DNA of 64,000 bases, taken from assembly GCF_025370875.1 (NCBI RefSeq), contig NZ_JAMXFD010000002.1, positions 426,218 through 490,217 on the forward strand, given 5' to 3'. Shown in pieces: positions 45,112 through 54,224 of the stretch. The notes beneath the pieces are model-generated. The model worked only from the letters and a program-made list of their open reading frames with translations. It did not search any database and had not been told where the DNA came from. Origin of the DNA: Laspinema palackyanum D2c (lineage in GTDB: Bacteria > Cyanobacteriota > Cyanobacteriia > Cyanobacteriales > Laspinemataceae). Every line of letters starts with the position of its first letter. Within the stretch, counting starts at the first letter, position 1. Made by a program: the position numbers and the translations under genes.

Positions 45112-46548
45112 TTACAAAAAAGTCTGGAATCGCGGGTCAAAATCCTGACAACTGAGTAAAAATCGCTGAGGAATCTGCCACTGTCCCCCCCAATGAAGAT
45201 GAAGGTAAGAGGCATGAATCGCAGGGGTGGCAAGTTGGGGAGAATATCCCCATCCTTCGGGAGTCCCGGGGAAGTTCCGCTGGAATCCCCGGAGTTGAAA
45301 CAGGGGAGAAGCGGGTTCTGCGGTGAGGTGCGATCGGTGGAACTCATGACCCCAGACTGTTTCCCCAGTCTGGAATAAGGGGGTGTCTTGGAGAGTGGTG
45401 GCAAGGCGATATCCCAAACTGAGGCGGGAACCCATGACGGCATTGGTGGGAAAAATACCGACCATTGGCCAGGATTGGTGGTTAAAATCGACTACATTCT
45501 GACATAAATACATCAACCCGCCACATTCCGCATAGGTTGGCATTCCCGAGGCGATCGCCTGATAGACCGATCGCAATGCTGAGGTATTTGCGGCAAGGGT
45601 TTCGCCGAAGATTTCTGGGAAACCCCCCCCGAGATATAATCCCTGGACTCCCTCTGGCAAGACGGCATCCTTCAGAGGACTCCAGGGGACCCATTCGGCA
45701 CCGAGGGATTCGAGACTGTCGAGATTATCTGGATAATAGAAATTAAAGGCAGCATCTTGGGCGATCGCCACTGGAATTTTTGATTTAACCCCTTGCCAAT
45801 TGGGGATGTCCAGGGGTTTGACAGCAGTTGCCGGAGTGGATTTTAGTAAGGGGAATAGCTGTTCCCAATCAAAGCAAGTTTCAGCTAGATGTGCAAGGCG
45901 ATCGATTAAGGCATCCAGTTGAGGAAGTTCGGCAGTGGGAATCAGTCCGAGATGGCGATCGGGAATGGTAATGTTATCCTGTCGCCGCCACACCCCTAAA
46001 ATCGGAATTTGAATCGTTGCTAAGGCATCTTGCAGCAGTTCTAAATGGCGATCGCTTCCCACGCGATTGAGGATGACCCCGGCAATGGTTACCCGAGGAT
46101 CTAGGGTGCGATATCCTTGGGCGATCGCTGCGATCGAACTTGATAACCGACTGCAATCCAAAACTAATATAACCGGCAATTGTAACAATCGGGCAATATG
46201 GGCGGTACTGCCAAAATCTCCGAGAGAAAATACCGGAGATTCATCCATCAACAAAGGGGCCGGTTGCACCCCATCAAACAGTCCCATCACCCCTTCAATT
46301 AGAGCAAATTCCACAGATTGAGAGTGGCGATTAAAACAGTCTTGAACATAGTCCGGGGAAGTTAAAACTGGATCTAAATTGCGACAAGGGCGACCTGTGA
46401 CATAGTGATGAAACATCGGGTCAATATAATCTGGTCCAACCTTAAAAGATTGTACCTTCAACCCTTGGTGTTGCAGATAGGCTAAGATGGCTAAAGTTAT
46501 GGTAGTTTTACCGACCCCGCTTCTTTCTCCGGCAATTATTGTGGTCAT
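45112..46548 (-). CDS. cobB: Cobyrinate a,c-diamide synthase
   Basis: 478 aa from ATG 46548 (MTTIIAGERSG), preceded by AAGGA; ATG 46569 is an alternative. The N-terminal ATPase part has the P-loop AGERSGVGKTT and VQSFKVGPDYIDPMFH. The C-terminal class I glutamine amidotransferase domain has the catalytic Cys in PTYAECGGLMYLCQ and a late His in HASYLHLHWGG. It amidates cobyrinate at the a and c positions in cobalamin synthesis, and cobalamin is needed by the class II ribonucleotide reductase encoded nearby (54225-58709). Confidence 0.93.
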   Translation of the reverse strand: MTTIIAGERSGVGKTTITLAILAYLQHQGLKVQSFKVGPDYIDPMFHHYVTGRPCRNLDPVLTSPDYVQDCFNRHSQSVEFALIEGVMGLFDGVQPAPLLMDESPVFSLGDFGSTAHIARLLQLPVILVLDCSRLSSSIAAIAQGYRTLDPRVTIAGVILNRVGSDRHLELLQDALATIQIPILGVWRRQDNITIPDRHLGLIPTAELPQLDALIDRLAHLAETCFDWEQLFPLLKSTPATAVKPLDIPNWQGVKSKIPVAIAQDAAFNFYYPDNLDSLESLGAEWVPWSPLKDAVLPEGVQGLYLGGGFPEIFGETLAANTSALRSVYQAIASGMPTYAECGGLMYLCQNVVDFNHQSWPMVGIFPTNAVMGSRLSLGYRLATTLQDTPLFQTGETVWGHEFHRSHLTAEPASPLFQLRGFQRNFPGTPEGWGYSPQLATPAIHASYLHLHWGGQWQIPQRFLLSCQDFDPRFQTFL

Positions 46549-46716
46549 TTGTCCTTGGTCAGTGGTCATGGGATAAAATTTACTATACCCTACTTTGCGC
46601 TTAATGCTAAGGCGATTTGTCTCCCAAATCAGGATAACCTACAGTGAGGAAGGGATGGGGGAATTTTAATCGACTTAAGTTACAATAAACCTAGCAATTC
46701 AATGGAGTAGAGTGCC

Positions 46717-47496
46717 ATGTCTGCCGAGGCGATCGCAGAAACCATTAACCCAGTCCCAGAGGCAGCCGAGTGGGAACCTCCCATGCCTCCTACGGACCTA
46801 ATTTTTGATGACGGAGAACCCTTGGAAAGTAATCGACACCGCATTGCAATGAATGCCCTGATTGACTCAGTGCCTGCCCTATTCCCGGACCGCACTGATT
46901 ATTTTATGGGCGGTAATATGTTTATTTATTACAGCAGTAAACAAGCGAAAAATCGAGATTTCAGAGGGCCGGATTTCTTTGCGGTTTTGGATGTAGAACC
47001 AGGCGATCGCCTGGGATGGGTCGTCTGGGAGGAAGAGGGGCGTTACCCCGATGTGATTGTAGAACTGACTTCGCCCAGTACCCGAAAAATTGACCTAGGA
47101 CCCAAAAAAGACCTCTATGAACGGGTATTCCGAACTCGGGATTATTTCGTTTATGACCCCTATAATCCCAATTCTTTGCAAGGTTGGCACTTGGATGGCA
47201 ATCAAAAGTATCAACCGATTGAACCCGATGAACGGAGATGGTTATGGTGCGAAACTCTAGGGGCATGGCTGGGAAATTGGGAGGGAACTTTAACGCAAGT
47301 TTCTATCACTTGGTTACGCTTTTATCATCCCGATGGAACTCTCGTTTTGTTACCCAACGAAGCAGCACAACAGCAAGCTGAGTTGGCTCAACAGCAAGCT
47401 GAATTAGCACAACAGCAGGCTGAATTGGCTGAATCCAAAGCCGATCGCCTTGCTGCAAAATTACGAGAAATGGGAGTTGACCCTGAACAGTTGTAG
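46717..47496 (+). CDS. Uma2-family (DUF820) endonuclease-like protein with coiled-coil tail
   Basis: A 259-aa protein of the Uma2/DUF820 family, abundant in cyanobacteria, with a PD-(D/E)xK-type fold. FRGPDFFAVLDVEPG, YPDVIVELTSPSTRKIDL and RDYFVYDPYNP are the family blocks with the Asp/Glu candidate catalytic residues. After about residue 210 comes a short coiled coil with three repeats of QQAELAQ encoded by 21-bp direct repeats. The role is unclear; many copies are usual per genome and they are often linked to mobile DNA. Confidence 0.88.
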   Translation: MSAEAIAETINPVPEAAEWEPPMPPTDLIFDDGEPLESNRHRIAMNALIDSVPALFPDRTDYFMGGNMFIYYSSKQAKNRDFRGPDFFAVLDVEPGDRLGWVVWEEEGRYPDVIVELTSPSTRKIDLGPKKDLYERVFRTRDYFVYDPYNPNSLQGWHLDGNQKYQPIEPDERRWLWCETLGAWLGNWEGTLTQVSITWLRFYHPDGTLVLLPNEAAQQQAELAQQQAELAQQQAELAESKADRLAAKLREMGVDPEQL

Positions 47497-47554
47497 GGAA
47501 AAAAAGGGGGGCGATCGCCTCGTGACAAACTGGTGATCGCCCCACTCAAGTAGA

Positions 47555-48883
47555 TTACTGACGTAACTTGAGAATCTCAGTGGTCACTGACAGACTTTCT
47601 TCATAAAGCATATCGCGACCCCAGCGCTGTAACTGTTGACCCAGGAGGTATTCCGCCTTTTGGTCCGTTAACGGCGTCACCTGTTCGGTGCGACAATTTT
47701 GAGCGCTACCGCCAGACTCCATCCGCATACAGCCGGTGGTTTCAGAACAGAGAATCGTGCAGCAATTGGCCTCACTATTGGTAGAAGTGAGACGCAATCC
47801 GACCATATCTCCGTTAATTTCCCCCCAATCTGCGGTGGGAATAGCGGCTAACTCTGCTTCTACCGTGCGATCGCCCGGACCTTTGAAGGAGACCCGGCGA
47901 ATCTCGTAATCGCCCCCTTCATCCTGGTAAGACAACGGTTGCCAATTGAGGCGAGACGCGAGCCAACCCAGGAACATCAGGGCTTGAGAGGCATTTCCCT
48001 TTTCATAGTCAATCGTCACCCGATCGAGTTCCACCAGGGAAGCGCGACGTTCCGGGGGGTCAAAAGCAGCAGCAGCCAACTCTTGCCAAGAAGTGAGGCG
48101 GTGCCAGTTCAAGTCCGCCATATAGGTTTCTTCATCGATCAGCTTTTGCATCTTCAGAAACTCGGACTCGGGGTCACTAAAGTAAGACGAGTCCATAATC
48201 ATGCAATTGCAGGATTGGGAGAGTTTTTGGAACAACTCCTGTTCTGGATTAGGGGTTGCCTTCCACCAAACAAATTTTGGCAGGGACGGAATCATCAGAG
48301 ACACCACTAAATCCCCGACTCGCTGCAGCGCTTGCTTGGTGCCGCGTAGGGTGATGTACTCACAGCAAATTAATCGGCTGGAGTTGCCTTTTTGGATAGG
48401 ACAATAGGCGGAAACCTGAGCAGTGACCCCCTCATCTTCACCAAGGACGGGACAGAGGGTGATAATGCGGCAGGGATTTTGAGCGGCGATCGCCTCGCTG
48501 ATGCTGAACCCTCGGGCATTGGGGTTGGTGACTTTCTTGTGCTCAGGCGGCATTTTATCATACTCTTCCCGCAGCCGAACCAGGGTTTCTGGGTCAATGC
48601 GCCCGGTTACTCTGATTCCGTAAGTGATTTGGGCTTCCTGAACCGCTTCCTTGGTCAGGGTTCCGTAAATCCCATCAATGGGCCCTTCGTAAAAGCCTAA
48701 AGCCCCCAGCAACTGCTGGAACTCTTCGGGTTCATAAACCACCATGCTAAAGGTTGCCGCACGAGTGGCAATGCTAGAAGCTCTGCCGCCATTTTCCGAG
48801 AGCCAGATTCGACCCAATTCTGACTCAATCTCATCCAGGGAAATATCTTTCGGTTGTTGGAGCGCAACAATTGGAGTAGCCAT
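47555..48883 (-). CDS. opcA: Glucose-6-phosphate dehydrogenase assembly protein OpcA
   Basis: A 442-aa OpcA, the allosteric activator that assembles and redox-tunes Zwf. Residues about 55-100 resemble a peptidoglycan-binding-type module (LLGALGFYEGPIDGIYGTLT) fused in front of the OpcA core. The C-terminal third is Cys-rich (EANCCTILCSETTGC and QNCRTEQ), fitting thioredoxin control known for cyanobacterial OpcA. It is the last gene of the fbp-tal-zwf-opcA series on the minus strand, separated from zwf by 156 bases of heptamer repeats. Confidence 0.93.
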   Translation of the reverse strand: MATPIVALQQPKDISLDEIESELGRIWLSENGGRASSIATRAATFSMVVYEPEEFQQLLGALGFYEGPIDGIYGTLTKEAVQEAQITYGIRVTGRIDPETLVRLREEYDKMPPEHKKVTNPNARGFSISEAIAAQNPCRIITLCPVLGEDEGVTAQVSAYCPIQKGNSSRLICCEYITLRGTKQALQRVGDLVVSLMIPSLPKFVWWKATPNPEQELFQKLSQSCNCMIMDSSYFSDPESEFLKMQKLIDEETYMADLNWHRLTSWQELAAAAFDPPERRASLVELDRVTIDYEKGNASQALMFLGWLASRLNWQPLSYQDEGGDYEIRRVSFKGPGDRTVEAELAAIPTADWGEINGDMVGLRLTSTNSEANCCTILCSETTGCMRMESGGSAQNCRTEQVTPLTDQKAEYLLGQQLQRWGRDMLYEESLSVTTEILKLRQ

Positions 48884-48927
48884 ATTAATTTAATTGTTGA
48901 GTGTTGAGTAGTGATTGTTGATCAGAA

Positions 48928-49036
48928 GGATGAGGGATGAAGGATGAGGGATGAGGGTTTTGAGTCTTCTGTTGTTTTACCTCTTCCCGATTGCCTTTTT
49001 CTGATTCCCCTTCATCCTTCATCCTTCATCCTTCAA
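48928..49036. repeat. Heptamer arrays in inverted arms between zwf and opcA
   Basis: The left arm GGATGAG/GGATGAA repeats (48928-48957) and the right arm (TTCATCC)n (about 49010-49036) are complementary and about 50 bases apart, so the mRNA could fold into a long stem after the zwf stop. Confidence 0.8.
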
Positions 49037-49039
49037 AGG

Positions 49040-50569
49040 TTACAGCCTGCGCCAGCGGTGATCGTTACGATTGAGCAGCATTTCCGCTTCCACAGGACCC
49101 CAGGTCCCGGCCTCATAAAGGGCGATCGCCTTGGGATCGGAAGGAGCATCCCAAACTTGCAGCAGGGGAGTTAGGACTCGCCAAGACTCCTCCACCTCAT
49201 CCCCCCGGGTAAACAGGGTTTGGTCCCCTAACATACAGTCTATCAACAGCCGACTGTAGGCATCGGTGTTCGCCTGACCGAAGGTGGTATCGTAGCGGAA
49301 ATCCATATCCACCGATCGCGTCCGCAACGAGTTCCCCGGAGTTTTCACCTCAAAGCGCATGGAAATCCCTTCATTCGGCTGAATCCGCATCGCCAACACA
49401 TTGGGATTCGCTTGTTTTGCCGCAGACTGGAACATCAAAAAGGGGACTTCCCGGAACTGAATCGCAATTTCAGTCACCTTTTTCGGCATCCGTTTGGCGG
49501 TTCTCATGTAAAACGGCACCCCCTTCCAGCGCCAGTTATCGATATAGAGCTTCAGCGCAGCATAAGTCGGCGTCGTTGAGTTTTCGTCAACCCCTTCCTC
49601 TTCGCGATAGCCTGGAACCTGCTTCCCTTTCATCCATCCCGAGGTGTACTGACCCCGAGTCGCAGAGAGGTCCAGATTTTCAATATCCGCCAGGTGAGTC
49701 GCTTCTAGGACTTTCACTTTCTCATTGCGGATGCTGTCGGCATCGAGGGAGTTTGGCGCTTCCATTGCCGTCAGGGTAAACAGTTGCATCAGGTGGTTTT
49801 GCACCATATCCCGCAGCGCACCTGATGACTCATAATACCCAGCGCGGCCTTCCAAACCCACGGTTTCGGCGACGGTGATTTGAACACACTCAACAAACTG
49901 ACGATTCCACAGGGGTTCAAAAATGGCATTGGCAAAGCGAAACACCAGCAAATTCTGGACGGTTTCCTTGCCTAAGTAATGGTCAATCCGGTAAACCTGC
50001 TTTTCTGAGCAGACTTTTTGGACGACTTGGTTGAGGATTTGCGCCGTACCCAGATCGTGCCCGAAGGGTTTTTCAATGACTAGGCGCTGTTTGTCGCGAT
50101 CGCCTAGCATTCCCGCCTCACCGAGTTGCTCGATCGCTTCAGCAAAAAAGCGCGGTGCCACCGAAAGGTAAAACACGCGGTTCTCGCGAGTGCCGCGTTT
50201 TTCATCAAGTTCACTCAGAAAGGCTTTGAGTTTCTGGTAGCTTTCTGATTTGTCTATATCGCCTGGACAATAGAACAGTCCGTTCGCAAAGTCTTCCCAA
50301 AGCGCTTCTGAACCAATCCCATTGCCAAATTCTTCGACGCCTTGGCGACAATGATCTCGGAAAAACTCATGACTCCATTTACTGCGGGAGACCCCGACAA
50401 TCGTCAGTTCCGGAGGCAATTTGCGCTCCAATTTCATCTGATAGATTGCCGGAACGAGTTTTCTCTGGGTGAGGTCCCCGGAGGCCCCGAAAATAATCAA
50501 AATCTGCGGTTCGGGAATCCGATCTTGTTGGAGTCCCACGCGCAGGGGGTTTTCTAATAGCGTTACCAT
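49040..50569 (-). CDS. zwf: Glucose-6-phosphate 1-dehydrogenase
   Basis: A 509-aa Zwf. The NADP-binding [16 protein letters not shown] lies at about 29-44 and the substrate/active-site motif [15 protein letters not shown] at about 197-211. It oxidises glucose 6-phosphate to 6-phosphogluconolactone, making NADPH in the oxidative pentose phosphate pathway used in the dark. Length is standard. It lies between tal and opcA, in the order known from other cyanobacteria, and OpcA is its dedicated activator. Confidence 0.97.
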   Translation of the reverse strand: MVTLLENPLRVGLQQDRIPEPQILIIFGASGDLTQRKLVPAIYQMKLERKLPPELTIVGVSRSKWSHEFFRDHCRQGVEEFGNGIGSEALWEDFANGLFYCPGDIDKSESYQKLKAFLSELDEKRGTRENRVFYLSVAPRFFAEAIEQLGEAGMLGDRDKQRLVIEKPFGHDLGTAQILNQVVQKVCSEKQVYRIDHYLGKETVQNLLVFRFANAIFEPLWNRQFVECVQITVAETVGLEGRAGYYESSGALRDMVQNHLMQLFTLTAMEAPNSLDADSIRNEKVKVLEATHLADIENLDLSATRGQYTSGWMKGKQVPGYREEEGVDENSTTPTYAALKLYIDNWRWKGVPFYMRTAKRMPKKVTEIAIQFREVPFLMFQSAAKQANPNVLAMRIQPNEGISMRFEVKTPGNSLRTRSVDMDFRYDTTFGQANTDAYSRLLIDCMLGDQTLFTRGDEVEESWRVLTPLLQVWDAPSDPKAIALYEAGTWGPVEAEMLLNRNDHRWRRL

Positions 50570-50658
50570 CTGGATTTGAAAAGAGGTTACAGGTTAGGAC
50601 ATCAGACATTAAGAACCGAGATTGAACTTGACCGATCAATCGGTTGTGCTCTAGGGCT

Positions 50659-50760
50659 GCCTCTTGTCCCCTCCCCTTGGCAAGGGGAGGGTTAGGGTGG
50701 GGTCCTCTTTATCCCCGGGGATTGGGGACCCCCCCTAGCCCCCCTTAGCAAGGGGGGGGA
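50659..50760. repeat. GC-rich interspersed repeats between tal and zwf
   Basis: Two adjacent elements: CCCCTCCCCTTGGCAAGGGG with AGGGTTAGGGTGGGGT, then CCCCCCTAGCCCCCCTTAGC with AAGGGGGGGG. Each can form a hairpin. They separate tal and zwf by about 276 bases in all, and may attenuate transcription. Confidence 0.7.
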
Positions 50761-50845
50761 CTGGAATGATTGCTGGAAAGTTATTGTCGCGGCAGAAAAA
50801 TGGGTAACGCAGTGATGCCGTACCCATTTTCCCATCCTGACTAAA

Positions 50846-51988
50846 CTAGGCGTGAGCCAGTTTTTTAACTTTGGTTTCCAAAGAACTCATCAGGGACTCG
50901 AAGGGTTCAATGAATTTATCAATGCCTTCATCTAAGAGTTCGGCCATGATTTGATCCAAGTCGATGCCAAATTCGGGCAGGTTCTCGATCAGGTGGTACG
51001 CTTTATCGACATCGGTTTCGATGCGACTGGCGACATCGCAATGATCGGCACAGGCTTCGATGGTAGCTGGGGGTAGGGTGTTGACCGTATCCGGTCCGAT
51101 CAGTTCATCAACGTAGATGACATCACTGTAGTTGGGATTTTTGCTGCTGGTGGAGGCCCAGAGCAAGCGTTGGACGTTAGCTCCTTTGGCGGCAAGGGCT
51201 TGCCAGCGATCGCTTTGAACGATTTCTTTGTATTTTTGGTAAGCAATCTTGGCATTGGCGATCGCCACCTTGCCCTTGATTTGCTCTAGCTGGGCTTTTT
51301 TCTGTAGCTCAGTCTCGTGGTGGAGTTTCTCGTCGATCGCTTCATCAACTTTCACATCAATTCGGCTGATAAAGAAACTCGCCACCGAAGAAATCTTACT
51401 AATATCTTCACCCGCCTTGACTCGCGCTTCCAGTCCGCGAATATAAGCCCACGCCGTCTCTACATAACTGTCTACAGAAAATAACAACGTAATATTAACG
51501 TTGATCCCCTCAGCAATCACTTTTTCAACCGCTTCTAAACCCTGGGAAGTCCCAGGAATCTTCACCATCACATTTTCCCGATCAATTGCCTTGTAGTAGC
51601 GCTTGGCTTCGGCAAGAGTTTTTTCTGCCTCCAGAGCGAGGTTCGGCGGCACTTCAATACTGACATAGCCATCTAAACCCTCAGTTTCATCATAGATGGC
51701 GCGAAAATGATCGCAGGCATTGCGAATATCTTCAAATACTAAAGATTCATAGATTTCATCAACGGATTTCTTGGCTTTGATGCCTGCTTCGATATCGGCA
51801 TCATAAATTGCATTTCCGACAATGGCTTTTTCAAAAATTGACGGATTAGAAGTCAGTCCCCGCAATCCTCGGGTTTCAATCAGTGTTTTCAGTTCACCGG
51901 ACTTGATGAGATCACGGTTCAAATTATCCATCCAGATACTTTGACCATATTCCTGTTCTATTTTTTGGAGTAAGGGATTGATTGCCAT
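50846..51988 (-). CDS. tal: Transaldolase
   Basis: A 380-aa transaldolase of the longer cyanobacterial type. GLRGLTSNPSIFEKAI near the start, NVMVKIPGTSQGLEAVEKV with the Schiff-base Lys (about 142), and TVNTLPPATI are the conserved blocks. It exchanges dihydroxyacetone units between sugar phosphates in the non-oxidative pentose phosphate branch. It is placed between fbp and zwf on the same strand. The C-terminal extension LFESLMSSLETKVKKLAHA type sequence is a short helix. Confidence 0.95.
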   Translation of the reverse strand: MAINPLLQKIEQEYGQSIWMDNLNRDLIKSGELKTLIETRGLRGLTSNPSIFEKAIVGNAIYDADIEAGIKAKKSVDEIYESLVFEDIRNACDHFRAIYDETEGLDGYVSIEVPPNLALEAEKTLAEAKRYYKAIDRENVMVKIPGTSQGLEAVEKVIAEGINVNITLLFSVDSYVETAWAYIRGLEARVKAGEDISKISSVASFFISRIDVKVDEAIDEKLHHETELQKKAQLEQIKGKVAIANAKIAYQKYKEIVQSDRWQALAAKGANVQRLLWASTSSKNPNYSDVIYVDELIGPDTVNTLPPATIEACADHCDVASRIETDVDKAYHLIENLPEFGIDLDQIMAELLDEGIDKFIEPFESLMSSLETKVKKLAHA

Positions 51989-52161
51989 AAGTTTTATTTC
52001 GTTGGGTTTCTAGGTAACTACAGGGTTTCATTGTGAATGTTTTCAAAGCGGATGATGACTGCCTGTGGTATGAAAGTCGCTCATTTGACGCTTAAGTTTT
52101 AGCTTATCTTTGAATCGGCCTAAAATGTAAGGGGAGATTGCCCTAGTGTGTCATCAAATCA

Positions 52162-53232
52162 TCATGAATGCGTGGCGATCGCCGGGTTCTTCTCATGCTT
52201 GCGATCGTTAATGAAAGATTTTACCAGGGTCACATCGTCTTTACTGCCAATAATCACCGGGGTACGGGTATGTAGTTGATCCGGCACCACATCTAAGATT
52301 TCCTCCGTTCCCGTACTTGCCAATCCCCCCGCTTGCTCAATTAAAAACGCCAGGGGTGCAGTTTCGTACAGCAGGCGCAATTTACCCTCGGGTTTTTTAA
52401 TGGTTCCAGGATACATGAACACTCCCCCTTCATGGAGGATCCGGTGAAAGTCCCCCACTAAAGCCCCACTATAACGAGCGGTATAGCCTTCATGGCGATG
52501 AACATAACGGATATAGTCTCGAATGGGTTCATCCCACTGCCAGAAGTTCCCTTCGTTGACACTGTAAACCGCTCCATGCTCTGGAATCTTGATATTCTGA
52601 TTGGACAAGATAAACTCGCCCAAACTGGGATCCAGAGTGAAGGAATGAACCCCCCTGCCAATGGAATAAACCAGCATGGTACTGGGTCCATAGAGGATAT
52701 ACCCGGCAGCCAGTTGTTTGCGCCCATTTTGCAGCAAATCTAGGGCTTCCTCATTTTCATCGCTCCCTTCTTGTTGGCGAATCGAGAAAATAGACCCGAC
52801 AGTCAGGTTACTGTCGATATTCGAGGAGCCATCAATGGGGTCATAAAGCAGGGTATAACGACCAATGGGGCAGTTTTCCGGGATATAGTAGGGTTTCTCC
52901 ATTTCCTCCGATGCCAAGCGACAAACCAAGCCACTTTGCTTGAAAACGGAGATAAATACCTCATTGGCATAGACATCCATGCGTTTGACGCTTTCTCCCT
53001 GAACATTAATGTCGCCACTAAAGCCCAGGACCCCTTCAACTAACCCAGCGCGACTCAACCGGCGCGAAACCAGTTTTGCCGCTAAAGCAATCCGGTTCAT
53101 CAAGGCGCTAAGGTCCTGAGCGTCGGCAGAAAAGCTCTGCAGTTGCTGCAAAACGTGCCGGGATAGGGTGGTACAGTCGCGATCGAGGGATTGACTCTGC
53201 TCAATCGGATTTTGTGTTGTTTCATCCTTCAT
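52162..53232 (-). CDS. fbp: Fructose-1,6-bisphosphatase class I
   Basis: A 356-aa class I FBPase with the metal-binding [13 protein letters not shown] (about 124-136) and substrate-binding segments EGNFWQW and [14 protein letters not shown]. The first enzyme in the series fbp-tal-zwf-opcA on this strand; it provides hexose phosphate and links the Calvin and pentose phosphate routes. The N-terminal 30 residues (to QQLQSF) are variable. A purine-rich GGAAAGGAAG lies about 12 bases before the start codon. Confidence 0.96.
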   Translation of the reverse strand: MKDETTQNPIEQSQSLDRDCTTLSRHVLQQLQSFSADAQDLSALMNRIALAAKLVSRRLSRAGLVEGVLGFSGDINVQGESVKRMDVYANEVFISVFKQSGLVCRLASEEMEKPYYIPENCPIGRYTLLYDPIDGSSNIDSNLTVGSIFSIRQQEGSDENEEALDLLQNGRKQLAAGYILYGPSTMLVYSIGRGVHSFTLDPSLGEFILSNQNIKIPEHGAVYSVNEGNFWQWDEPIRDYIRYVHRHEGYTARYSGALVGDFHRILHEGGVFMYPGTIKKPEGKLRLLYETAPLAFLIEQAGGLASTGTEEILDVVPDQLHTRTPVIIGSKDDVTLVKSFINDRKHEKNPAIATHS

Positions 53233-53714
53233 CGTTCTTGTCTTCCTTTCCTTTGGAGTGGTTCTACATCAGACGACTGGAGAGGTTAGCGGGTGGTTTT
53301 GCCCAGTCGCCCTTTCCTTTCCATCTTAAAGAAGCATTTTCAGCAAGGCGGGTTAACTTTAGGGTAACTATAGAAAACGCAACATTTTCTTAAGTATTTC
53401 TGCTGTTTTGCAGAGAAAAGTCGGACTTAAGCATAAAATCGACTAAAAGTCAGTCAACCCAGATACAAACTGGATAAAATTTCTAATTGGGTTATTCCCT
53501 ATCTCAGATAGAAGCCTCGAAACAGTCATTTCCGCCTAGACACAAAATTTAGCAAGACTATAGAATTTCTTCAATGTAAAAACTGAGGAAATTTCAATGT
53601 TTGATGATAATTCTAATAGTTAAAAGTTAATAAATTTCCGGATTATTTTATGATTTCAGTTCTTTTTTAAACTTCAAATAACTGGAATTAAACGAAACAT
53701 TTTTAATGTTAAAA
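53233..53714. other. Intergenic upstream of fbp, about 480 bases
   Basis: AT-rich and gene-free. It should contain the promoter of the fbp series. I searched for the NtcA pattern GTA-N8-TAC by eye and did not find a convincing one. Confidence 0.5.
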
Positions 53715-53745
53715 AAGGGACTGTCTCAAAGTTGAGCAGTCCCCG
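53715..53745 (-). terminator. Terminator of the small conserved gene
   Basis: GGGACTG-TCTCAA and TTGAG-CAGTCCC form a long stem with one bulge; on the minus strand it is followed by TTTTTT. Confidence 0.85.
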
Positions 53746-53759
53746 ATCCACAAAATCGG

Positions 53760-53981
53760 CTAGTCAATCGAAATAGATTGAGGGCGGTTGTTGTAACTGC
53801 CACTGCCATTATTATTCCCAGTGGAAGAACCCGTGGGGGAGGCTCCTTGTTGTTCCAGCCAACTTTTCACCGGGTCATCAGAGAGATTGAGTTGGAACAC
53901 CCCGGAGAAAAACCCACCCAAAAAGGCAACCGGATGTTCAGTCATTTCTTTAAAAATTGGACTCAGTTCATCTAAAAACAT
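53760..53981 (-). CDS. Small conserved cyanobacterial protein
   Basis: 73 aa from ATG 53981, which follows AAAGGAG; an in-frame ATG 8 codons upstream (54005) has no such site. MFLDELSPIFKEMTEHPVAF is followed by LGGFFSGVFQLNLSDDPVKSWLEQQ, a pattern I recall from many cyanobacteria without a known role. The first half may be an amphipathic or partly hydrophobic helix; the C-terminal 20 residues are Ser/Gly/Asn-rich and disordered. A strong terminator follows. Confidence 0.8.
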   Translation of the reverse strand: MFLDELSPIFKEMTEHPVAFLGGFFSGVFQLNLSDDPVKSWLEQQGASPTGSSTGNNNGSGSYNNRPQSISID

Positions 53982-54135
53982 GGAATGTCTCCTTTTGGCG
54001 GCCAATACAGTCAGTGCTAGGATACCCCCCGGATTTCGCTATCCCGGGGAATTGCCTACTTCTGCTGGTATCCTAGCGCGTTTGAGACCGGAGTAGCCGT
54101 CGGCATCCCGAACCCCAGGATTGAACCAGGGGACC

Positions 54136-54202
54136 AGAAACCCGGTTTCTCACCGAGGGTTTAGGTCAGTTGCCATCATTTTTGGCCAGAAACCCGGTTT
54201 CT
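54136..54202. repeat. Paired palindrome (REPIN-like), two exact arms
   Basis: AGAAACCCGGTTTCT at 54136-54150 and again at 54188-54202, starts 52 bp apart. It sits between the nrdJ stop and the small conserved gene. Confidence 0.85.
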
Positions 54203-54224
54203 AAGCGTTACCGACTCCGAGACC

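Noticed and set aside
53233-53714. NtcA site upstream of fbp
   Set aside because: No GTA-N8-TAC with a correctly placed -10 was found by eye, although NtcA control of this cluster is known in some cyanobacteria.
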